A stretch of 64,000 nucleotides of DNA from positions 5,857,424 through 5,921,423 of the forward strand of contig NW_006921533.1 in the NCBI RefSeq assembly GCF_000340215.1, written 5' to 3'. A program made the translations under genes and the position numbers. Origin of the DNA: Pseudocercospora fijiensis CIRAD86. Lineage: Eukaryota > Ascomycota > Dothideomycetes > Mycosphaerellales > Mycosphaerellaceae. Shown in pieces: positions 1-11,330 of this stretch. How positions within the stretch are numbered: position 1 is the stretch's first letter; each line of letters begins with the position of its first letter. The notes beneath the pieces were generated by a model. The model worked only from the letters and a program-made list of their open reading frames with translations, did no database searches and was not told where the DNA came from.

Positions 1-179
1 CGGCCTCTAACTATAGGCTAGCGATAATCGAGTTTATATAGTCGATATATAGGTTTTACCTTCCCGCTCTACTCTTGCACTATAACTATACTCTGCTATA
101 TATTATTTAGTACGCGGTACGGCGGCACCGCTCTAGATCCTTCTAGTATCGCTAGTCTAGTATCCGTAGATATAGCAAT

Positions 180-1500
180 TTCCGCGCAATCGCTAGTATC
201 GCCGACTCTACGCGTTGTTCGTCCGTCGGCGATAATTAGAACAAATCTTATATACTAGGCACCTAAACGTAGTCTGTCCCTCTACCGTACGGATCTGCTT
301 TACTGCCTTAGGGAACTCTTCTTCGTATTTCTCGTCTATTAATACTAGGTCGTATAGGTAACCTTGCGTCCTTTAGCGTTCTAGCAATAACAGTAATCGG
401 AACGTGCTGCTAATCTAACTAGACTCCTAAATTGACCTCTCGACGCTAGCGTAAAATGCGTAGTATATCGACGGCGATAGGCTAAGGCCGCAGGTAATAC
501 CGCCTATTAAATATTAATCGCGAGGTAGTTAAGTACGTAGCATTCTCGAAGGCAGTAGTTGTATATATAGCGTAGTAGAAAGTCGACGTTAGTTAGCAGT
601 AGAAACTAGAACTACTCTAGTCGCGGGGTTTGCTAATGCCGACTCGGGCCCTAATTCGGTATCGAATCGGGTACTAAGCCTACTAGGCAACTTCTATATC
701 CTCTATTACTAACTTCGGTAGCGGGTTCGGCAAATTACGTTATCTATTATCTCGCTTCTTAACCTTACGCCTAGTATATTGTGTTGCCGCGGATTCATAT
801 ACGGTCGTTTATTCGGTCTCCTACTTAGACTACTACTCTAGTATACGATCTATAGAATATTTCGATCGTTTTATACCTTTGTTTGCTACTCGTTATAGCT
901 AAATATATGCCTTTTCGCCGCCGATAGAGTTAGTAGCATCTATAGAAAACATACTATCTTAATCGTTAGCTCGAACTATCTATATACCCTGCTCTCGGGT
1001 CCTAAGACTAACCGCCTTACTAGCCTGTACCCTCGTACTATAGCGGGTCTAGTCTACTCGCTATCGTATAATAATTGTTAGTTACTATAAGGACATAGAT
1101 CGGTTAATTTAGCTATATTGCGTAGCTTATAAGCACTCGCGTCTCGCGCCGGCGATCGCAGTCGCAACTCTACTATAGATAGGCTTATATTTATATTACT
1201 AACTTTCGATTACTTATTACGTAGTACTATATTTACTGCGACTTGTTAGTCCTGTATCTAGAACTGTCTATCGTATAGGGGTTTATACTATAACGATTAT
1301 CTGCAGCCTTATTACTTCGGTTACTAGTTGCGTAACTAAACTATTATATACTTAAGCGCTAGATGCCTTACTTCGTCGATTTATTAGCTAGTTAGGCCCG
1401 ACTCGCTAACCGACCTAGTTACGAGGTAGGCATTTAAGGTCGTTACCTTTCCTTATTACTGCCTTCTTTAATATTTACTATCAACTCGCACTAATATACC
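180..1500 (-). pseudogene. Unrecognised coding remnant
   Basis: The minus strand gives stretches of protein-like sequence whose stops are mainly TAG or TAA, the pattern left by RIP in coding DNA. The clearest stretch lies at about 240-430 and is rich in acidic and basic residues (EKYEEEFPKAVKQIRTVEG). A second lies at about 600-850. I found no catalytic motif and recognise no family. The frame changes at least once, so introns or indels are likely. It is divergent in orientation from the helicase pseudogene that starts near 1873, which could mean a shared promoter region or simply adjacent insertions. Strand and coding status are an inference from stop-codon pattern only. Confidence 0.35.
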
Positions 1501-1872
1501 TGTTCTATATATATATACCCCCTTACCCTCCCTATCGTACGTATAGTATATTATTTCCTTCGCTAATGCCCTATTCTAACTCGTATATAGGCCGCACTAT
1601 ATAACTTAGCCGTCGTGCTCGACTAGCGTTAAGCTAGTATATATAGACACTCGTTGTATAACGTAACTCTAACGGCTCGCGTTAGGGTCGGCGGGTATAA
1701 GTAGCTCTCTGCTCCTATTCTTACCTCTGCCGACCCTAACGTATAGCGAATTTTACTAACTCTATTAGTTTATCTGCTACTCTCGGATAGTATACGTCGT
1801 TGTCGATCTATAGTCCCTAACCTCTGTTATATAAGTATTACTAATTAGTATAACCTGTTATATGCTAATACT

Positions 1873-4800
1873 ATATACTAGTTACAAACTCGTCGCCTAC
1901 TACCTTTACCGAGATAGTAGTCTCTACGAATGTCGAGGACTAGCTAAAGGACAACGAGCTACTAATTAAAGCCTTAAATAGCGGCAAAGACGTCCCTAAA
2001 TATGTTATACTAAACCTATATAGCATCGACAAGCCTCTTCTTACGTTAGTAATAAAAAGGCTCCTTCCGCATTTAGAGAAACATTTTTTATTTAACTAGT
2101 TAAAGGGGAAGTAGAGTCGCTAGCCCGTTAAGGGGCATTATAAGGAGGAGAAAGCTATAGTATACGCTATTGCTAGTAACCTCAACTATCCTACTAAACC
2201 TAGACGTACGCTATTAATGCCCGAATAGTACTTTAAAGATCCTAAATAGGCTCCGAAGTAGTACGTTAGGGGAATGCTTCCGTAGGATAATGCAAATAGT
2301 CCGAATAATGAAATTTAGAGGTCTGTAGTCCACTTAGTATACCGCCTTATATAGAAGGTTATAAGGGACAAGTTTACCCCGCCGGCCGGTAATAATACTA
2401 AAGAGGAAGACGTATCCGAGAGCGAGACTAATAAATCCCGACAAACTACGCCCTCTATACCTAAGCGTAGAGCAAGTTCTGCCTCTGCTAGTAAGACTAG
2501 CAGAGCCGGTCGGGTATTTAAGAGAATAACGCTAGGAGATTCGTACGGTAGCAAGGATACTAATCTAGTAATATCCGACGCGCTACGCCCTATTAAGCCG
2601 GACTAGGCTAAGATTACGTTATAGTTTAGTATTGTCGACTAGCGGTTACCTTTAACGGCAGACTACGACGTGTTTAGCCTAAATTAGTCTATCCTACAAT
2701 CGAAGACTTCCAATAATATTAGTACAAAGGATTTGTTACGGCTCTAGCTTGTACGAGAGTTATTGCTATCGCCCGAATAGTAGAAGTACGAATTCTTCGC
2801 AGTAATCGATCTAGCTCGCGGCCCTAAAGGTCTTTCTAAATGCAAGACTAATCCGATATTCTACTCCCTAGCTATAGAGATATATAATAGCTTAGATACT
2901 AGGATTTCTACTAGACTCGATTTCCTCGTCGGTAAAAATATAATAGACTGTGCTAGGATACCTTCTATATATCGTCGACCGTCCCTACTTAAGGCTTCTA
3001 GAACTATCGACCTAGCTTAGTACGGTACTTCTATAGCCGGTAATCCTGCCGAAATTAATGTCGGTTAGGGTCCGTAGTCGCCTACGAAATCGGCTATTAA
3101 GCAAGCTAAGAACGACCGACTCGCTCGTAAGGATCGCGCCGATCGCGAGCGCTATAAATAGCTTATCGCGGATAGATTCCGGAGGATATATAAAGAGTAG
3201 GAGGCAGCTCGGCAGGCAGCCGCGCGAAAAGCTATAGCCGACGTCGCCGCGGATATAATAGCGATTTAGTAGGCTATCGATAAGGCAGTTAAGGAGGTGC
3301 TCCGCGATAACGGTTATAATAGGAACACTACTTTACTTCTAGTCGCTCTCGACGATTCGGTTCGAACGGCCGTCCGTTCCGTATAGCCCGATACGATAGA
3401 GTATACGGTAAAGGCCTATATTGCTTCTACTCTACCTAAGATATAGCACGCTTTAAATAGACTAGCACTATCCCTAGCACAACCTCCGGCGTAGACAAAT
3501 GCTAGTAATAATACTAAGGATAATAGAAAAATTAAATCGAGTAAAGCCGACAATACTAATAGTAAGAAGGCCGGAGATATAATCGACTCGAAGCGAGATC
3601 GAATTCGCTAGAAATAGATCGAGTCGTTACCGAGTTAGATCGTATCGCTACTAGATCCGAATAAGCCTAAACTCGCCGTACGACTACCGGGTACGCAAGT
3701 AGAAGTCTAAGCCGACCCTCTACCGATCTAGACGTTAGTAGATTTTGTCGATTAGATCTCGTCGGCGATACCTAGCTAGTCGATAGATTTAGATATAGAA
3801 ACCGACGTCGAGAAGTAGTTGTCTAGTAACGCATACTCCTATCTCGACGCTAAGAACTTTAAGTTAATATACGATTTTAGACTACTCGATCCCTTTTAGA
3901 CTTCGCCGCGTATAGGCGTTGTTCCGCCTAATTAGAGATCGACTCGTCCGTTAAAGTCTTACTAATTCTATACAATTACCTAGACGCTTCTAGCTTCCGT
4001 TACTAGCGCGGACTTCTATATCGGCGGTATAGACGTAGGTATAGGCAAGACGGTATATACGTTAGGGTACGTCGCTATAACCTCGATATAGTAGAGGGTA
4101 TAGAGTAATAACGGGCTATTAACTGCTAACGCCTATCCCTTTCGGCTATCTAATTCGTCGGTTAACCTAGGACTTCGGCTAAATAAGAAAATTGCGTTCG
4201 ATCCGTAGGTATTAGCTAGCGGTATAAAGCCGGTTATCCGCCCTAGCGTTTACATTGTCTATATTCCGAAGCAGCTAGCCGAAAACTAGATATATAAGAT
4301 CGACAACTTTATACTACCTAGAGCTATATTCGTGTATCTTATAAAAGACTCTAGTAAGCTAACGAAAGATAAGAGACGCAACAGAGCTAGTCCGTAGAAC
4401 TACAACTAGGTCGTATATATCGAGGACGTTCTTTATCTCGATTATATAGCGCTCCCGACTCGGCTAGAACTAGAACAGGTATTCGGTACAAAGGTTATAG
4501 ACGAGTAGTAGTTTAAAAAAGGCGTCCCGGTGCGCTTATTGCTTAAATACGAGGATATAGAAGTACCCCCTTGTTTATAGTACTATAAATGGATCGTCCT
4601 TACTACCTCGACTATAATATCTAACGTACTAGATTTTATAACGTACGAACGAGCTAAGAAATAGAAGTCCTAGACACGGTCGGAGAAATCTAATTCGAAA
4701 CCGCCGCTACTTTGTATACTAGCTACGACTGTTATCGTCGACGAGTTTTATATTACTAAGATATATAGCGCTAAAGAGTAGACTGCCGTCGCTAGTCTTA

Positions 4801-6325
4801 TAGGCTATCCTTTCGTTCTCGGCCTAAGTAGCACCCCCTTTAGCAAACTATCTAATTTAGCTATTATCGCAACTGCCTCGGTATAGAGACACGTTAATAC
4901 CTACGATATAAAGGGGTACCTCTACCCTATTTAGTCGCCTTCTATAGTACGGTTTAATTTCGTCGACTAATCGCTATCGACTAAAGAGACGCGCGATATA
5001 GAACGTAACTTCTAGTTTAGCGATAATAGTAATATCTCCGACTCGGCTAGGTATATTAGCAATTAGGTTTCTAAGTACTTACAATCCGAATACTCTAACG
5101 CGATAGTAGGTCGAATAGAACCAAGTATTACGGATAAAGATACTCGGGCGCTAGACAAGTTTCGCCCTTAGTTACTAACGAAAATGGTTCGCCTTAAGAA
5201 GACGCTAATATAGCAACCTATACCTAATACTCCGCGTATACCGGCTATCGATTGTCTACTATATTCCTATTTTAATATCGGCTTACAATTTAAATCTATA
5301 GAAGATCTAGCACTAAGCGAGTAGGTCGAAGAATAGAAGGCAGCGGAAGATACTAAATTTATATACGTATCTAAGATAATACGGGTCTTTACTATGTTTC
5401 TATCGCTGCTTCTTGTACTACGGGGGGGCGATACGGACTTAATTAAGGAACTTAGTACTTTTACACTATAGGATATTAAAAACATGCTTCCTAGGATACG
5501 CGACTATAGTCTATCGAATCCCTACCTCTAGGACTATATACTAACACTGCATAACGAGCCGGTTATAGTATCGCTACGGCACATTATCCGAATCAAGCGT
5601 AGTAAGTAGCGCTAGTACGGGCATAGAAGTAAGATTGTGCTAGCTAGCTTCAAGCCGTAGAATGTCTTCGTTTTAGACTTAGTACGTATCTATCTGCCCC
5701 CCCTATCTACTAAGCATACAAGACTAACATTTTTGTAGTATCTTTAGTAGCTAGCTATATAGAAAAAAGACTCCGAGTATTACGATAACATCCTAAGCAC
5801 TAGCAATATAGTATATAGAATCCTTATCGATACTTAGAGTAGCTAGACCGATACTACTAGGGCCGACCTTGTTAAAGAGTTCGTATCTACGAGGAACAAG
5901 GTAAATAGATACAGCGACGAGAAGTAGCTTATAGTAGTATATACAAGCTAGATTATAACTAGTATAAACCTCCCCCCTACGGACACCGTTATTATTATCG
6001 ACAATTACTAGACTCCGGAGGCTAACATTCAAATAGGTAGAAGAGTATCTCGCGCGGCCGGCGTTTAGAGGGCAGATTTTATAGAGTCGTACCGATTTGT
6101 AATAGTATCGGTTGTAATTATATAGGTAGTATAGGTTATAAGCAGATAGGCACGAGCTTAGGACATATAATAATCGCTCGGCTTCGAGAAGGAAAAAAAG
6201 AGGAAAAAGGGTAAAGCATAATAGGATATAGCTATAGCGTACGTCGGCGCTAGTATTACGAGCGGGGAAAGTAGTATATAGAGTCGACGTCGATATAGTA
6301 GATACGCTATAAAATATTAATATAA
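1873..6325 (+). pseudogene. SNF2-like helicase, RIP-degraded
   Basis: One frame runs for about 4.4 kb (roughly 1,470 codons), interrupted almost only by TAG and TAA at places where Trp or Gln fits. Helicase motifs appear in order. A Walker A (DVGIGKT) is at about 4032-4052. A motif II-like VIVDEFY, where the expected His codon reads TAT, is at about 4731-4751. Motif III-like LGLSSTPF is at about 4813. A motif VI-like TPEANIQIGRRVSRA is at about 6010-6055. This order and the last motif fit the SNF2 family of DNA-dependent ATPases. The N-terminal 650 codons are Lys/Arg/Ser-rich, have a helical Ala/Arg-rich stretch near 3160-3260, and carry no domain I recognise. The start is uncertain: an ATA at 1873 in the right frame may be a mutated ATG. 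Whether this was a host gene or transposon cargo cannot be told from the sequence. Confidence 0.75.
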
Positions 6326-6387
6326 GCAAAGCAAGCCTAACGTTGTGTTTATCCGCGCCTTATATTAATAACTACTACTATAGGTAC

Positions 6388-6588
6388 AAATTAGCGATAC
6401 GACTCGACAACCGACTTAGGGTACGAGTCGGCAAGCCTATATATTAGGAAGCGACCTAGACTACCGCTCTGCCCTTTAAATTAGCGATGCGACTCGATAA
6501 CCGACTAGCTATCCGACTTAGTCCGGCTTAGGTTGCTAATCGGCAAACCGACGTATTAGGAAGCTACCTAACCTACCGCCCTACTCTT
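6388..6588. repeat. Two-copy direct repeat, about 90 bp
   Basis: Two imperfect copies begin at 6388 and 6478. Each opens with aaattagcgat followed by cgactcga, and each closes with attaggaagc and cctaccgc-like sequence. They sit just downstream of the helicase pseudogene, in otherwise non-coding sequence. Copy differences are mainly C/T and G/A transitions plus a short indel. Confidence 0.7.
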
Positions 6589-6599
6589 CCTATTCCCTC

Positions 6600-6980
6600 T
6601 TACTATACATCCGTATAGTATATTTCCCTATATTCCGTTACTACCTTCTTTACGTATCGAGTATAATGTTATTATATGCCTATTGTTTTCGTAATAGAAA
6701 CGCAACCTTTTTACGCAATTGCTCTAACTCTAGTACTAACCGCTCTACCTCGTCTTATAGTTCTTTATTCGTCTTCTATCGCATAAATAGCGGCGGTCTA
6801 TTCTTGCGGATATATAGCGCTGCCCTACCCGAGATTCGAATACTTCGTTTAATCTATCTAACCGGGTTCTCTACGTTAGGAAAGGCTAACTAGCTATAGA
6901 CCCTAGGCTAGGAAATCGAACATAGTCGACTAGGTTATATAGTATAGGCGATCGGTTAAACAACCCCGCAACCGCAGCTA
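6600..6980 (-). pseudogene. Coiled-coil protein remnant
   Basis: On the minus strand, a frame from about 6975 down to 6660 reads with stops only at likely Trp/Gln positions. It has a basic segment (NPVRQIKRSIRISGRAALYI) followed by a heptad-like segment at about 6790-6690 (KTNKELQDEVERLVLELEQL), which is typical of a coiled coil. After about 6660 the frame shifts. A plus-strand open frame over the same bases (6666-6893) has no sensible composition and is taken as its shadow. The family is not recognised. It could be the end of a larger gene whose upstream part has been replaced by the tandem repeat starting near 7040. Confidence 0.4.
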
Positions 6981-7039
6981 GAGCGATTAGCAACTAGCGC
7001 GCTAGCTAGAACTATACTCGGCGCTACGACACTATTTAC

Positions 7040-7490
7040 TATATAGCGCTACTATTATGCGTACGGAGCTAGACTACAGCCGGCGATAAGGAGCATCGCG
7101 AGGAGGACGCTACGGCTACAGCTATCGCGGGCCTCTAGTAGAATAAGAAGCTAAACCCTATCTACTACGCGGCGCCGCTATTATACTACGGAGCAAGATT
7201 ATAGCTAGGGCAAAGGCGTAGGTAAAGTTAAGCTCGAGACACGAACTACGGCTATAGCTATCGCGGGCCTCTAGCAGAATAAGAACCTAAACCCTATCTA
7301 CTACGCGGCGCCGCTATTATACTACGGAGCAAGATTATAGCTAGGGCAAAGGCGTAGGTAAAGTTAAGCTCGAGACACGAACTACGGCTACGGCTATCGC
7401 GGGCCTCTAGTAGAACAAGAACCTAAACCCTATCTACTACGCGGCGCCGCTATTATACTACGGAGCTAGATTATAGCTAGGTTAAAGGCG
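7040..7490. repeat. Tandem repeat, 136-bp period
   Basis: The marker gctatcgcgg recurs at 7121, 7257 and 7393, an exact 136-bp spacing. Three units are nearly identical, with a few transitions and short edits. A diverged partial unit precedes them at about 7040-7107, and the last unit degrades after about 7486 into a copy of the gagcatcgcg-aggagga junction seen at 7091. No coding frame is evident in the unit. Confidence 0.9.
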
Positions 7491-7657
7491 GTAAGAGCAT
7501 CGCGGGAGGACAACCGAGTCGCCTTACTTACTCTCGGAGTATCCTAATAATCCTATAACTATACCTTTATTATTCTCGCTATATATTACTCCGACGTATA
7601 TAACCTAGCGTAATGCCGTTAGGTTGGATAATAAGGGACCGTTTGTCCGGCAGAGGG

Positions 7658-7913
7658 NNNNNNNNNNNNNNNNNNNNNNNNNNNNNNNNNNNNNNNNNNN
7701 NNNNNNNNNNNNNNNNNNNNNNNNNNNNNNNNNNNNNNNNNNNNNNNNNNNNNNNNNNNNNNNNNNNNNNNNNNNNNNNNNNNNNNNNNNNNNNNNNNNN
7801 NNNNNNNNNNNNNNNNNNNNNNNNNNNNNNNNNNNNNNNNNNNNNNNNNNNNNNNNNNNNNNNNNNNNNNNNNNNNNNNNNNNNNNNNNNNNNNNNNNNN
7901 NNNNNNNNNNNNN
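7658..7913. other. Assembly gap (256 N)
   Basis: The run of N lies between a tandem repeat and the Argonaute-like pseudogene, so the N-terminal part of that gene may be hidden here. Open frames that cross it are artefacts of the gap. Confidence 1.
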
Positions 7914-9065
7914 TACGCTAGGTTGCATACGTCGGAGCAAAAGCCGTTTAGAGTTAAAGTTAGGCCTATTATCGGCTTCGCGAAGGCTACCGACAAGATC
8001 TAGGTTTAGCGTTTTAGCAATGCTAACTAGGTTAGATTCCGCCTTGCCGACTATAGCATCCCGAATGCTATAACGCGATAGATCACTATAAATAATTACT
8101 TCCGTTAATACTACGGAATTACCCTTAGATACCTAGATCGTCCGGTACTTAACGTTAGTATACGCGCTAATCCCTAATACCTACCTACCGAGCTATATAC
8201 AATCTGTACTAATAAGCCTTATCGACGCCTGCTTAGAGGCGACTAGACTTCTAAGATACTTAAATTCGTAGCTATATTTCTAAACCTCGATGCTATATCT
8301 ATTACCGGAACTCCTAGTGCTAGGCTTAGGAATAGTCCGCGGCTCTTCTATCTTGCCGATCCTACCGGTAATTATTAGTTAACTCCCGTAAAGCTATTTA
8401 GCTTCTCGGTAGGTACTAGTATAATTACAGTGCCCGGCCGCATCCTAGATACTCCTCGCGTAGGCTATAATTCGAATTCGAAACCTAGTATACTATAGAA
8501 GGACTGCCGGAACTTGTAGAGCGTTAAGTTTACTAGACCTAGAAAATTTGATAAGTAGTCGGTCCTAGTTACTAACTATAAGAGCAATCGAGGCAGTGTA
8601 CTATATAGTAACCTAGGTAGTCCTAAAAAGGCCTTTATAAAGCTCTACGGTAGCAAAGAGAAGTATCCGAAGATAACCGTAATTATCGTTAGTAGGCGTT
8701 ACTATACTCGTTTCTACCCGACTCGTAGGTAGGATGCATATAATAACTGTTAGAACCTACTCGTAGGTACAGTCGTCGACTATAGTATCGCCGATAAGAT
8801 CTATATAGGGTCGGGCTATAGGCACATTTAGGACTTTAAGGCACAGTACGACCCGCTTACTACGTAGTTATTAAGGACGAAATTAAGTTTAAGGCGGATA
8901 AACTTTAGCAATTTATATACTACCTCTACTACCTCTTTAGCCGTGCGATAAAGGCTGTGTCTATCTGCCTACTAGTATACTACGCAGACCTTCTTTGCGA
9001 GCGTAGCTGTGCCTATTTGTTTAGCGTCCTAGCTAAGAGTTATAGTAGTAATTCTTTAGTCTTTA
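7914..9065 (+). pseudogene. Argonaute, internally deleted and RIP-degraded
   Basis: After the gap the plus strand encodes a PAZ domain (about 8080-8290): NYFR, GITLRYLDRPVLNV and YLPTELYTI match the PAZ core pattern. The linker 2 signature ITVPGRIL with a following P-V-Y is at about 8425-8475. The frame then passes, within about 130 bp, to a late-PIWI segment (KITVIIVSRRYYTRFYPTRR, about 8663-8722) and GTVVDYSIADK. After a frame shift near 8800-8825 comes the PIWI tail: HLGLQGTVRPAYY, IKDE, AVSIC and YYADLLCER, to about 9030. Intact Argonautes have MID and half of PIWI between linker 2 and ITVIVV. Here they are missing, which removes the catalytic Asp/Glu/Asp region. The last catalytic His (normally RPxHY) reads Tyr, as expected from CAC to TAC. 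It cannot have slicer activity. In the family, Argonaute binds small RNA and silences repeats. Confidence 0.78.
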
Positions 9066-9099
9066 ACGCCGGATAAGAGTAGTCTCGTCTAGAGGATAA

Positions 9100-9121
9100 A
9101 GAAGAAGAAGAAGAAGAAGAA
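9100..9121. repeat. (GAA)7 microsatellite
   Basis: About seven GAA units lie between the Argonaute pseudogene tail and the second copy of that tail. Confidence 0.95.
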
Positions 9122-9126
9122 TTCAA

Positions 9127-9240
9127 TATTAGGAGAATGAACTTTAGCAATTCATATACTACTACTGCTATATCTTCAGCTATACGACTAAGGCCGTGTT
9201 TACCTATACTAGATATATACCTTAGCAATCTAGCGCCCGG
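9127..9240 (+). pseudogene. Second copy of the Argonaute PIWI tail
   Basis: The sequence aactttagcaattcatatac at about 9132 repeats the segment at about 8903 (aactttagcaatttatatac), and the similarity continues for about 70 bp. The translation LQQFIYYYCYIFSYTTKAV matches the upstream LQQFIYYLYYLFSRAIKAV. Both correspond to the conserved LQ-L-Y-LCY-F-R-TKAVS region at the end of PIWI. This is either a short tandem duplication of the 3' end or the remnant of a second Argonaute gene. It follows the first copy by about 230 bp. Confidence 0.65.
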
Positions 9241-9253
9241 ACTCGATATAAAC

Positions 9254-9459
9254 CTAACAATGCCGTAGGCTCGGATCTAGTACCGGTATATTAAAAGGGC
9301 ATATAAGGCTACAATTATTATTAAGCAGCTAATCCCTTCGTTATAGGCGAAGGCAAATAGCACTAACTATAACGAAGAGGTTAGCTGCTTAATAATAACT
9401 GCAGCCTTATACGCCCTTTTAATATGCCGGTACTAGATCCGAGCCTACGGCGTTGTTAG
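9254..9459. mobile_element. 206-bp foldback (MITE-like) element
   Basis: Nearly perfect inverted repeats of about 95 bp face each other around a loop of roughly 15 bp at 9350-9365. The left end is ctaacaatgccgtaggctcg and the right end is its near complement (gcctacggcgttgttag). Mismatches are mainly transitions. No coding capacity is present. The size and terminal symmetry suit a foldback MITE, but no target-site duplication was recognised. An RNA crossing it would form a long hairpin. Confidence 0.8.
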
Positions 9460-9544
9460 CCTCGACCTTCGTTAACTACGGTATAACTACGACGGCGACG
9501 AAAATCCTATAGTACTTCTACCGAGAATTATAACGAGATGCTAT

Positions 9545-9925
9545 AAAAGACAAGAAACTATATAGCGGGACCTAAAGTAGTACGGAACTCGTGCGAGTCG
9601 AGACTAATTAGGCTATCTGCCGCGAGTCGGTAGCAGTAATAGTAGCAATAGGATATAGATCTAGTAGCCGGGAGGCTAGATAAGACAAGGAAACTAGATA
9701 GCGGGAAGTAAAGCAGTACGGAACTTATACGAATCGAGGCTAAGTAGGCTATCTATAGCGAGTCGGTAGTAGTAGTAGTAGCAATAGGATATAGATCTAG
9801 TAGCCGGGAGGCTAGATCGGATAAGGAAACTAGATATCGGAAAGTTAAGTAGTGCGGAACTTATACGAATCGAGGCTAAGTAGGCTATCTATAGCGAGTC
9901 GGTAGCAGTAGCAGTAGTAGTAGAA
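9545..9925. repeat. Tandem repeat, second 136-bp period array
   Basis: The marker ctatct followed by gcgagtcgg recurs at 9613, 9749 and 9885, an exact 136-bp spacing. Units contain a variable run of GTA/GCA triplets (about 9630, 9765 and 9905). The unit sequence is not obviously the same as that of the 7.1-7.5 kb array, although the period is identical. No coding frame is evident. Confidence 0.88.
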
Positions 9926-10319
9926 TGCTAGGATAGTAGCTAGGATAATAATTTCAACTAGTAGTAGCTAAACTCTTCGGCACTACATTAATCTATATTA
10001 AGGCCTATCGCGATGAAATGCATAGGCATACGTATCTATAATCAAATTGGTCGCTATATATGCCGGAATGTTTCAAGTTACTTCTAGGTAATTCGACAAT
10101 CCGCGAAGGCGTAGTTGCCGCTAGTATATAGGATACAGGTTAGTCTAGCGCTAACCGAGCGTCTAATACGAAGACGGTAATACTAGAAAATGGCATCGTA
10201 ATATAGCAGGATATAAGTTTGATATATTAATAGTATTACCGAAAAGTGTAGGCTAACTCTAAGATGCCGAGTCGTAGTATTAATCCGCCCCTAAATTATT
10301 AATCGACCCCGAACTTAGC

Positions 10320-10920
10320 AACCCTATATATAAATAATATATATGTCTATACTAGACTAGCAGTGCTCGTACGCTATCCTGCGATAGCATACAATACTGC
10401 CTTAAGCCGACCGTAGCAAACGTTTATCGTACTGCTTAGAGTTAGCGGTAGCTAAACATTCGAGTTATAGTAAAACGTACTTCTCTAGACACTATCGATG
10501 TACTGCTTATCTACGCCGCGGACTAAAGCAATAGCACGATCCTTACTAGCGTCCTAGTCTAATATACTGCCGTCCGGAAATATAATATAGTCGGCGAGCT
10601 TAGTATTAGCTAGAACTAGATCGCATAGGAGGTATACAAACCAGTCTTCTAGGTACGAGCGATCGAGTAGCAAATCCTTGTTAGCGAACTAGCCTATAAA
10701 ATAGAAAGAGGCACTAGTAGTAGTATAATTGCTGCTAACTAGAAAATAGTAGACGCGAGCATTATTACCCTCCCCGGCCTACTAGTATAGAAAGCCGATT
10801 AACTCTAGGTTATAACCTACAATATCCTATTAAGTATAGGCGAGCGAGTAGGTAATACCCGGCTAAAGCACCTATATCGATACGATTAGCTCTAGATCTC
10901 GCTACGTCGAAGATATAGTC
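10320..10920 (-). pseudogene. Unrecognised coding remnant
   Basis: A minus-strand frame reads from about 10920 to 10390 with stops only at plausible Trp/Gln codons. It includes ARVYYFLVSSNYTTTSASFY, a segment near 10640 (LLLDRSYLEDWFVYLLCDLV) and one near 10540 (IIFPDGSILDQDASKDRAIA, one Gln position read from TAG). No motif identifies a family. The region ends upstream of the Plavaka transposase, in the opposite orientation, and could be either its partner ORF or an older insertion. Confidence 0.4.
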
Positions 10921-11152
10921 TAGTATAAGGGCAATTCGACCCCGACCGGAAACACACCTAGCCGACCTTAACACCTAGAACCCTAAAGCGGGTTAGAGCC
11001 GCGGGCTCTAGCTAATAGAATAGTGCTATTAGCTAGGGAGCGGATAACTAGCGTACTATCTCTAGAGCGACGCGAGACCCGATACTTAGAAGTTAGCTAC
11101 GCTAGAGGTTAAGACATAGGTTAATATTAATAAGTCGGCGTATAGGTCTATA

Positions 11153-11212
11153 TAATAGCGTATGTGTAATAGCGTATATATAATAGCGTATATATAATAG
11201 CGTGTGTGTGAA
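11153..11212. repeat. 14-bp minisatellite
   Basis: The motif taatagcg followed by six variable T/A/G bases recurs at 11153, 11167, 11181 and 11195, ending in a short GT run. It lies about 120 bp upstream of the Plavaka frame and may mark the element's end region. Confidence 0.85.
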
Positions 11213-11330
11213 AATCAAATAGAGTCGACAGGATAAGGCTTTATACTTCTATCTAATAGGCGCACCGACAGGGTAGTCGTAACTGCTACGAGTCTTAGAG
11301 GCCTTAGATTTAATATAAACCGCTTATTAG

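Noticed and set aside
2315..2554. Minus-strand open frame of 79 codons
   Set aside because: It is antisense to the SNF2-like frame, which explains the sequence better. RIP-biased DNA gives such shadows.
5267..5485. Minus-strand open frame of 72 codons
   Set aside because: Antisense to the SNF2-like frame.
5793..6329. Minus-strand open frame of 178 codons, Tyr/Leu/Ser-rich
   Set aside because: Antisense to the helicase C-terminal motifs. The composition is that of translated RIP DNA.
7040..7490. The 136-bp tandem repeat as a CRISPR array
   Set aside because: Whole units repeat without unique spacers, and the context is eukaryotic.
7605..8073. Several open frames across the gap
   Set aside because: They are open only because the N run contains no stop codons.
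9040..9228. Minus-strand open frame of 62 codons with a Ser run
   Set aside because: The Ser run is the antisense of the GAA microsatellite, and the rest is antisense to the Argonaute tail copies.
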